DNA from: Cervus elaphus | Lineage: Eukaryota; Chordata; Mammalia; Artiodactyla; Cervidae | DNA length: 64,000 bases | Direction: 5' to 3' | Assembly: GCF_910594005.1 (NCBI RefSeq) | Contig: NC_057820.1 | Location: 1,493,001 to 1,557,000 of the forward strand | In this document: piece after piece, positions 49,001 through 58,000 of the stretch | How the letters are laid out: every line of letters begins with the position of its first letter | Position numbering within the stretch: the first letter of the stretch is position 1 | The notes under the pieces: model-generated | Databases searched by the model: none | What the model was told of the DNA's origin: nothing | Seen by the model: only the letters and a program-made list of their open reading frames with translations | Program-made: the position numbers and the translations under genes

Positions 49001-52000
49001 GTGTTAAGATCCGAATCCAGCAGACGCAATGCAGTTTAGTCTTCCAGTCCCTGAATGCAGTATGTGTCTCCACTTGTTTCAATCTTTTATTTCTTTCATC
49101 TGGTTATTTAGGTTTCTGTATGTAAGACCTATAGAAGTTTGTTAGACTTGCACCTAAGTATTTCTTCCATGGTTTTCGAGTGGTTGTGGATGGCACTGTA
49201 TTTTCAGTTTTGGTGTCCACATAGTGAATGCCAGTCTGTAAAATGCAGTTGGTTTTGTGTGTCGTTCCTGTGTCCTGTGGCCTCGCTAAACGCCCTTACT
49301 AGTTTTTTACGACACACCAGACAGTTTGTCCTAGATTCCTTGGACTTCTCTCTGTGACACTCATTTCATCTTTTATTCCTTCCTTTCCAATCTGCATTCC
49401 ATTTATCTCCTCCTCTTGCCTGTTGCACTGGCTAGTTCACCATCTTGGGGGAAATCAGTCTTTCACTATTAAGTATAATGTTAGATGTCAGGTTTTTCGT
49501 AGATGTGCACTTTATCAAGTCGATTAAATTCCCTTCTATTCCTGTTTTTTTTTTTTTTTAATTTTTTTATTAGTTGGAGGCTAATTACTTCACACTATTC
49601 CTGTTTTTCTGAAAGTCTTTATCAGGAAATTTTGCGAAACGGTTCTCTGAATCAATTGATACAATCATGTGATCGTCTTTAGCCTGTTAATATGGTGGAT
49701 TACATTGACTGATTTTCAAATGTTGAACCAGCTTTGCATTCTAAGAATAAACCCCACTTGATTGTGGTGTTTTTTTTTCATGTGGGTTGAATTCTATTTG
49801 CTACCATTTTGATTTTCTTAGAGTTGTTCTTACATGTAGTTTCTTAAGTAGTGTTAGTCTATAGTTTTCCTTTTTTGGAATGTTATTTGTCTGGTTTTGG
49901 TATCAGGGTAATTCTAACTTCATAAAATGAATTTGGAAGTGTTTTCTCCTCTCGTTTTCTAGGAAAGATTGCGTAAAGTTGATATTCACTCTTTCAACAC
50001 ATGGTAGAATTCTCTAGTGAAATCATCTGGGTTTGGAGTTTTCTTTTTTGGACATTTCTAAATTAGAAATTCAACTTTCTTACAAGTTACAGGGCTATTC
50101 AAATGATCTGTTTCATTTTGGGTAAGTTGTGGTAGTTTCTGTTTTTTGAGAAATTGTCCATTCCACTAAGCTGCCAAATTTATGAATGTAAGAGTTGTTT
50201 TTAAGCTTCTGTTACTATCCTTTTTAATGTCTGTAGGGTCTAAAGCATTTCACTCTTGATACTGATGATTTTATGTTTGTTCATTTTTTCTGTAAGCATT
50301 GCTACAGATTTGTCAATTCCATTGATCTTTTCAAAGAACTAGCCTCTTGTTTCATTGATTTTTCTCTCCTGTTTGACTGTTTCCAGTGTTACTGATTTCT
50401 GCTCTTTATTATTTCCTTCCTTCTGCTTGCGTTGAGTTTATTTTGTTCTTTTCCTGGGTTCTTGAGATGGGAGGCAGGTTACTGACGCGAGACTTTGCTG
50501 CTTTTCCATTGTGAGCTCTCAGTCTCGCGCTTCCCCATTTATTTGTTGCTTTGGCTGTGTCCACAAATTTTGGTCTGTTGTATTTCACTTTCACTCAGTT
50601 CAGCGTCCTTTTTCATTTCACTTGAAAATATCTCTTTGCCCCATGGATTATCTAGGAGTATGTTGTTTAGTTTCCAAGCACTGGTTCTTTTTCACGATTG
50701 ATTTCCGGTTGATTCCATCGTGGTTGTTGAACATACTCTGCGCTATTTATTTCAAATTTGTTGAGCTTATGTCTTTCATAATTGCTTGTTGAAGCATTTT
50801 AACGATGGCTTCTTTAAAAACCACCGTCAGATCCAACACCTCTGTGACCTCGGTGCTGGCGTCTATTGACTGTGTCTTCATTCTGTTGGAGACCATCCTG
50901 GCTTGTGGTGTGATGACCAGTTGAAACCCGGACATTCTGGGTATTCTGTTCCAAGCGTCTGGGTCTCATTTAAGCCTTCTGTCTGAGCTGCCCCTCTCTG
51001 ACGCTGCTCTGGCAGGGGAAGGGGGGCACCACCGCGTTACTGCCAGGCAGGCTCGTCAGCCCTCCCTCCCCACGTGCCTCTGCTGACCCTGAGAGGGGCT
51101 ACTGATGAGGGCAAGGGCTCCGCTAGTCCTCCACCGACAGCTGCCTGAGCAGGAGTGGCAGGAGCACCTTAGAACTGCCCCCACGTGGCCCTCACTGTCA
51201 CGTGGCAAGCGTGAGGGGAAAGGCCTCACTTGGCACTCGGCTCCTTCTGACGCCACCCTGGTGGGGGGGTGACGGGACCCTTGTTCCCACGGGTGGGGGT
51301 AGGCACCAGGTTGCTGAGCTCACTGCCGGGTCTCCTCTGGCACACCGGACCCGTGGGGCAGGTCCCTGCTCAGATGGCCATGCACCGTCTCCCACGGCTC
51401 GGGGAAGTTCACGCCCGCTCAGCCTTTGCCCAGGTTCTGTCTGTGACGGCTGGCTGGAGCACAGCTTGTGTTGCACCGTCTTCTGTCTCTCTAGGTGGCT
51501 CCTACCTTCCCTGGTGGCTGAGATGGTAAAGAATCTGCCTGCAGTGCGGGAGACCTAGGTTCAACCCCTGGGTGAAGAAGATCCCCTGGAGAAGGGAATA
51601 GCAACCCACTCCAGTATTCTTGCCTGGGAAATCTCATGGACAGAGGAGCCTGGTGGGCTACAGTGCATGGGGTCGCAAAGGGTCGGACACGACTGAGCGA
51701 CTGACACTAGTTGGAGACAGCAGGCTGTGGTCGGGCTTTTTTGTCAGTGCCTGTGGCATTTTGGGGGCCTTCAGCCCCCAGCCTGGAACACACGAGGTAA
51801 AAAGGAGGCCAGGGACCCCACCACCACGCCATTCTTCAGGTCCCGCACTCCTAGCCAGCCGGCCTTCTTCCCTCCACTGTTCACTGTCTTCGTATGTATG
51901 TTTTTGTTTTTGTTTTTGTTTTTTTTAATATTTATTCATTTGACTGTGCCAGGCCTTAGTTGCAGTATTTGTTGTGATTGTTATTCAGCTGACTCTTTTG

Positions 52001-55000
52001 TGACGCCATGGAACTGTATCCCGCCAGGCTTCTCTGTCCATGGGATTTCCCAGGCAAGAATACTAGAGTGGGTTACCATTCCTTTCCCCCGGGGATCTTC
52101 CTGGCCCAGGTATCGAACTCATGTCGTCGCCTGCATTAGCAGGTGAATTCTTTACCTCTGAGCCACCAGGGAAGCCCTAGTTGCCGCATGTGTGATCTAG
52201 TTCCCTGACCAGGGATCAAACCTGGGCCCCCCTGCATTGGAAGCATGGAGCCTTAGCCACTGGACCACCAGGGAAGTCCCTGTATGTTTGATAATTTATA
52301 TTCAGGGGTTTTAGCTGTGCCGAGTGGGAGGAGTAGGGAAAAGTGCCCCCACCCCGTCTCCCCAGACGTGGAAGTCCCGGGTGTCGAGTCTCATAAAGGC
52401 TTTTGTAGCGTCTGTGTAGAGAATCCACTTTTCCTCCCAACCTCTATGCATGTGGTGAATTGTATGAGGGATTTCTAAATGCTAACCCATCCTTGCCTTC
52501 CTGGGATGAGTCCCGTGCAGTAGGGCCCACGAAGCCGCGAGGCCAGTCTGGCCCCTGAGCGGACTCCGGGCCGGACCTTGGGCCCGAGGGTTACGTCCGG
52601 GCAGACAGAGCCGAGAGCTGGCCCGGGGCTCCAGGCGCCCTGGCGGCCCTTGCCCTCCTCCTGCAGGCCGGGGCCGTCTTCTGTGCCTCTCTGTGTCTCC
52701 TCCTCTTCTTATACTGACACTTGTCACCGGGTATCCTGCGCCCTCCCAGGTGGCACAGTGGTAAAGGATCCGCCTGCCGATGCAGGCCAGGCGGTGGACG
52801 AGGGTTCAATCAGGTGTCCCGGAGAACGTCAGTCTGTTGGGATGGCCAGACCGGGTGTGGCAGGAAGACCACAGAGGCCGCAGGCCTTCTCCTCACACCC
52901 CATCAGGGTTCCCACCGTCAGCAAACTCATCGCTGAGCACGCTGGCCTTGATCACCCGACTTCTTGCCAAGGGCCTTGCCCCTCCCACGCTGCGCTCTTT
53001 GGAAGGGGTCTCTAAGCGGAACCCACACTCAGGGACGTGGGGGATTGTGTGGAATTCTTCAGCACAGAATGCTGGTCTCTTCTCCCTGACTTGCTCACTT
53101 ATTCACTCATGCATATTTATTCTATACTTTGTGTTATAATCCAATACGACGTGACTTATTCTGTTGCCAGCTTTGGTCACTGGGAGCCCCTTCGGGCTGG
53201 CGCCCGTGTCCCTTTGACATGCCCCCCAACCCCCAGTCGTTCTTTTGTCTCTTGAGCACCTCCTTCCTTTTGTTAGGGGCTTCCCAGGTGGCACTAGTGG
53301 TAAAGAACCCATCTGCCAGTGCAGGAGATGTAAGAGACGCAGGTTCGATGCCTAGGTTGGGAAGATACCCCGGAGGAAGGCATGACGCCCCACTCCAGTG
53401 TTCTTGCCTGGAGAATCCCATGCACAGAGGAGCCTGGAGGGCTACAGTCCATAGAGTCGCAGGGTCGGACCAACTGAGCAAGTTAGCACGCACGTCACTG
53501 TTGTTGTTGCTTAGTTGCTAAGGACTGCAGCCCCCCAGGCTCCTCTGTGCATGGGGTTTCCCAGGCAAGAACACTGGAGTGGGTTGCCATGCCCTCCTCC
53601 AGAGGATCTTCCTGACCCAGGGATCGAACCCACGTCTCCTGCACGGCAGGCGGGTTTGATTCTGCTGAGCCACTTGGGAGGCCCCCTCCTTCCTCTACAA
53701 TGCCGTAAAACGCTCCAGGCTCATCTTGTATCTTCTCCTCCTCAGCCATAAAGTGGCCGTCTCTCCGAGGACCCTAGTTCCTTTTCTTAGAACCTGGGAT
53801 GAACTTGCACGGAGAAGGGCGGCCTCGAGCCAGTTTACATGTGCTGGCAGAGTGCTTCACCAAGGCCTCCTTCCTGCCCAGGGTGCCTGGAGTCCACGCC
53901 ACCAGCACCGGCGGACCCTCCACATGCCACGTGGCCTGAAATGAACCCCCGGCTGCCAAGACCTCTGGAACTGGGAGTCCAGGGCCCCTCCTGGCGGCAC
54001 TGGGCAGTGATGGGAGGTGCACATCCCACCCTGTCCTTTGTGGCATCTTTTGTTTCTTTTTTAAATGGAGAGTCTTTAAAGAATTTCCTGTTTATTTTTT
54101 GGCTGCACTGGGTGTCCGTTGCTGCGCGTGGGCTTTCTCCAGCTGTGGTGAGCGGCGGCTTCTTTTCTTCTCGCCGAGCCTGGGCCCTGCAGCGCATAGG
54201 CTTCAGTGGTTGTGACGCACGGGCTTGGCTGTCCCACAGCACATGGCATCTTCCCGGACCAGAGATCGAACCTGTGACCTCTGCATTGTCAGTTCAGTTC
54301 AGTCGCTCAGTCGTGTCTGACTCTTTGCGACCCCGTGGACTGCAGCACACCAGGCCTCCTGTCCATCACCAACTCCCAGGAGTTTTCTCAAACCCATGTC
54401 CATTGAGTCGGTGATGCCATCCAACCATCTCATCCTCTGCTGTCCCCTTTCCCTCCCACCTTCAGTCTTTCCCAGCATCAGGGTCTTTTCCAATCAGTCA
54501 GGTCTTCACATCAGGTGGCCAAAGTGTTGGAGTTGCAGCTTCAGTATCAGTCCTTCCAATGAATATTCAGGACTGATTTCCTTTAGGATGGACTGGTTAG
54601 ATCTCCTTGCAGTCCAAGGGACTCTCAAGAGTCTTCTCTAACACCACAGTTCAAAAGCATCAATTCTTTGGCGCTCAGGTTTGCATTGTCAGGCAGATTC
54701 TTAACCGATGGACCACCAATTTGTAGTATCTTGAAGACTGAAAATAATATTCTGAATTGTTCACAATAGCGCCAAACGGGAAACAACCTGAATGTGTCTC
54801 AATGGTAGGATGGATCAAAGAGTTGTGATATACTCCCTGAAACAGCCATGAGAGTAAGCCAGCTGTAATCCCAGTGAACACGTGGGTGAGGCCGGAACCC
54901 CTGACGCAGAGCAGAAGAGAGGAGCTGGGCCGCAGGGCCCGTGACGTGGTTCACAGTGGCGGGAGCGCGCCCTGCGGCTCAGGGCTGTGCATATCGGAGG

Positions 55001-58000
55001 CTCCAGGAGAAACAGGAGTGTGGGAGGACCATCAGGACGTGCCCGGGGCTCCCCTGGAGCCTGGTCTGTGCACAGTCGTGGGCAGAATCTGGACAGCTGG
55101 CCCCACGTGGCTGCAAAGCGAGGAGGGTCCTCCTCTGTGACCTGGAGTGAGCAGAGGGTGGGCTTCAGGGCAGACTTGGGGCCCTGACCCAGTTTCCCCC
55201 GGGCTCTGTAGGCTGCCCTCCTCAGCGGCCCTGTCGGATCTGGGGCTGTGGGGGCCTGGTTCTGGGCTCACCCCCATAGGGGAGGCCAGGAGGGCGCGAG
55301 GTGGGAATTCCCTGCAGGCCCGACCCCCAGGACGCTGGCGAGCTTAAACCCAGGTTCCTGGGTGATTCAGGGCCGACCTCGGTGGCTCAGGGGCCAGAGC
55401 GGGCTGCTCTGACGGTGGCTGGTTGTGTCCAGACAGCCGAGCTGATGCAGCGGTGCGCAGAGAGGCGCCTCCAGGAGGAAAAGTCCATGAAGGAGCTGGT
55501 GGAGCAGGTGATAGAGACACAGAAGAACGTCAAGGTGGCACAGACGGAGCTCCGGAAAAGCCGTCGGCGGATAGGTAGGGGGTGGGGGGGGCGCCGTGCC
55601 CTCCCAGGAGCTACCCCCACCCCCGGGGCCGGCCAGCTGCTCTCCGAGCCCCTCAGCGCCCCGCTCGGCCCCCAGCTCAGGAGGTGACGGAGGAGAACCG
55701 GGAGCTGCTGCAGCGCAGCGCGGAGGCGGCCAAGGAGGAGCAGAAGCGGCGCTGCGACCTTGTCTCCCAGCTGCGAGCCCTGGAGTCTCAGCCCACGCGC
55801 AGGGGCAAGCTGGTGGACCTGACCCAGGTGAGGCCGCCGCCCTGGGGCCCACGCCCGTCCAGCGACCTCCGGGGGCAGGGGTGGGGGAGGCTGCCTCGCA
55901 TCTTCCTGGGCCTGGCGTCCTGCGGAAGGTGCACCCACGATTCCCACCAAGGCCGAAGGCAGTCTGGACCCCAGCTGGGGTCCACCCGGCCACTCACGCC
56001 CAACTTCCCCCTGCCCGCTGTGCCGGAGGACCCAGTCCGGGGAGGCCTCTGGCACCCGGGGGGCTGGCGGGCAGCTTCACAGACTTGCGCATTGAGGGAG
56101 CCCCCCCGGGACTCACTAGGCCTATGTGGCAGGTGCGCTGGAGGGACAGCACGGGTGCTGGACGGGCAGGGGGCTGAGACGGGCAGCAGCCCCCGGAGGC
56201 CCATGTGGGAAACCCCGCGAGAGGCCAGGCTGGCACGCGGGGATGGACCCGGTGTGGGGTTTAGGCCTGGTCCCTGGCTGTGCAGAGTCCGACGGGCTCT
56301 CTGCTTGGGCCCCCAGGTCCCGGCTGGGGAGACAGGGCTGAGTTCCACCGGGGCCCTGCCAGCGCGGAGGGCCCCGCCAGGCCCCTAGCTGAGCTGTCCA
56401 GGCGCAGGTCAAGGGCTGCGGAGCGGGCCCAGGCAGGAGAAGCCTGACGGTGCACATTGCCACACAGGCACTGCCGAGTGGACGGGCAGCCACCTGGGCA
56501 CGGGGCCAGGCCTGTGGCCTTCAGAAAGGACGATGGAGCCGGTGCAGGGGGAAAGCCAGGGGCCAGGGCCAGCCGGGAAGGGTTGGGCCTGGCTCCCGGC
56601 CTGGGGCCTCCCCCAACCCCAGTCCTCCTGCAGATCCCTGGCCACGGCCTGGAGGGGGAGATGTCGGTTGTGGAGTTGCGTGAGCGGCTGGCCCTGCTCA
56701 AGGAGACCCGGCGTCGCCAGGAGGAGGAGCGGCGAGACCAGATCATCCAGGGCCAGCGCGCCAAGAGCCGGGAGCTGCGGGACACGCTGGAGAGGGTGGC
56801 GCTGTGCCGTGCCGCCATGGGGCGGTCTGCAGCCCTGAGGTGGGTGCCGGTGACCCCGGGGCTGGGAGCAGGGAGCCTGCCTTTCCCCCTTCCCCCTGGG
56901 GGTTTTCCTCACAGCAACCCACCACCCTCCAGTCAGTTCCCTTGCAATCTTTCCCCTCACCCAACTGTTTTCTTAGACAAGTCTCAGCCTTCAAAAAGGG
57001 TAGGAAAAAAGCCTGCGGTGATGCTCAGATAAGCCGGGCCACACCCTTTAGCCCTGCGCTTCATCTATTGATAGCAAGCCAGCTACTTAATGGGTTTGTG
57101 CAGAAGTTGGGAAGTGTGTGCTTAGTCACTCAGCAGTGTCCGACTCTTTGTCACTGGACTGTAGGCTTCTCTGTCCATGGGGATTCTCCAGGCAAGAATA
57201 CTGGAATGGGTAGCCTTTCCCTTCTCCAGGGGATCTTCCCAACCCAGGGATGGAACCCAGGTCTCCCGCATTGCGGGCGGATTCTTTACTATCTGAGCCA
57301 CCAGGGAAGCCCATGAATAATGGAGTGGGTAGCCTATCCCTTCTCCAGGGGAATCTTCCCAGCCCAAGAATCAAACTGGGGTCTCCTGCACTGCAGGCGG
57401 ATTCTTTACCAGCTGAGCTACCAGGGAAGCCCATGCAGGTTTTGGACATTTCACTCACAAATGCTCTGGTGTGCATCTTCTGAGAAAAAACACAGCCCTA
57501 CATAACCACAGCACAATGACACAGCTAGAAACGAGCAGAGACTCCCAGCACCATCTAAATACCCTGTCCCTGGTCATCTCTCTCCAAGGATCCCAAAACT
57601 GTTCACTATAGCTTGAAAAGATCGAGTACTGTAACTTTTTTCTTTTTAAACTAGGACCTGAGGTGGGGTGGGGGGGGGGCAGGTCACACGTAGCATCTGG
57701 TTGGCAAACATCTCTTTCAATGGAAAGCACATGGACACAGACACACCTTTTTTGTTTTGGGAACACTGTGGTGACTTTTCGGGTCCGTGGGGCCTGGTAT
57801 GGAAAGATGTGCACAGACAGCGGAATATTAGCAGCGGTAATCTTTAGGCAAGAGCGGGGAAGGCAGGGTAAGATGAAAGGGCGGTGGCTTTTCTCATCCC
57901 CGAAAACGTGCATAAGCAAACCTGTGGAATACTCTTTCAACTGTGAAGTACAAGGAGCAAAAAGACAAGAGGCGCCGGGGAGAACCCTCCCGGAGTGGCT

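Larger units (their letters stand above)
46134..55432 (+). other. CFAP99: CFAP99 intron between exons 10 and 11
   Basis: This 9.3-kb phase-0 intron is mostly transposon: a long broken BovB, an old L1 and many SINEs, listed separately. The parts 46134-46690, 52290-52735, 53690-54080 and 54700-55432 are not obviously repetitive, and no additional exon was identified in them. Confidence 0.8.
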
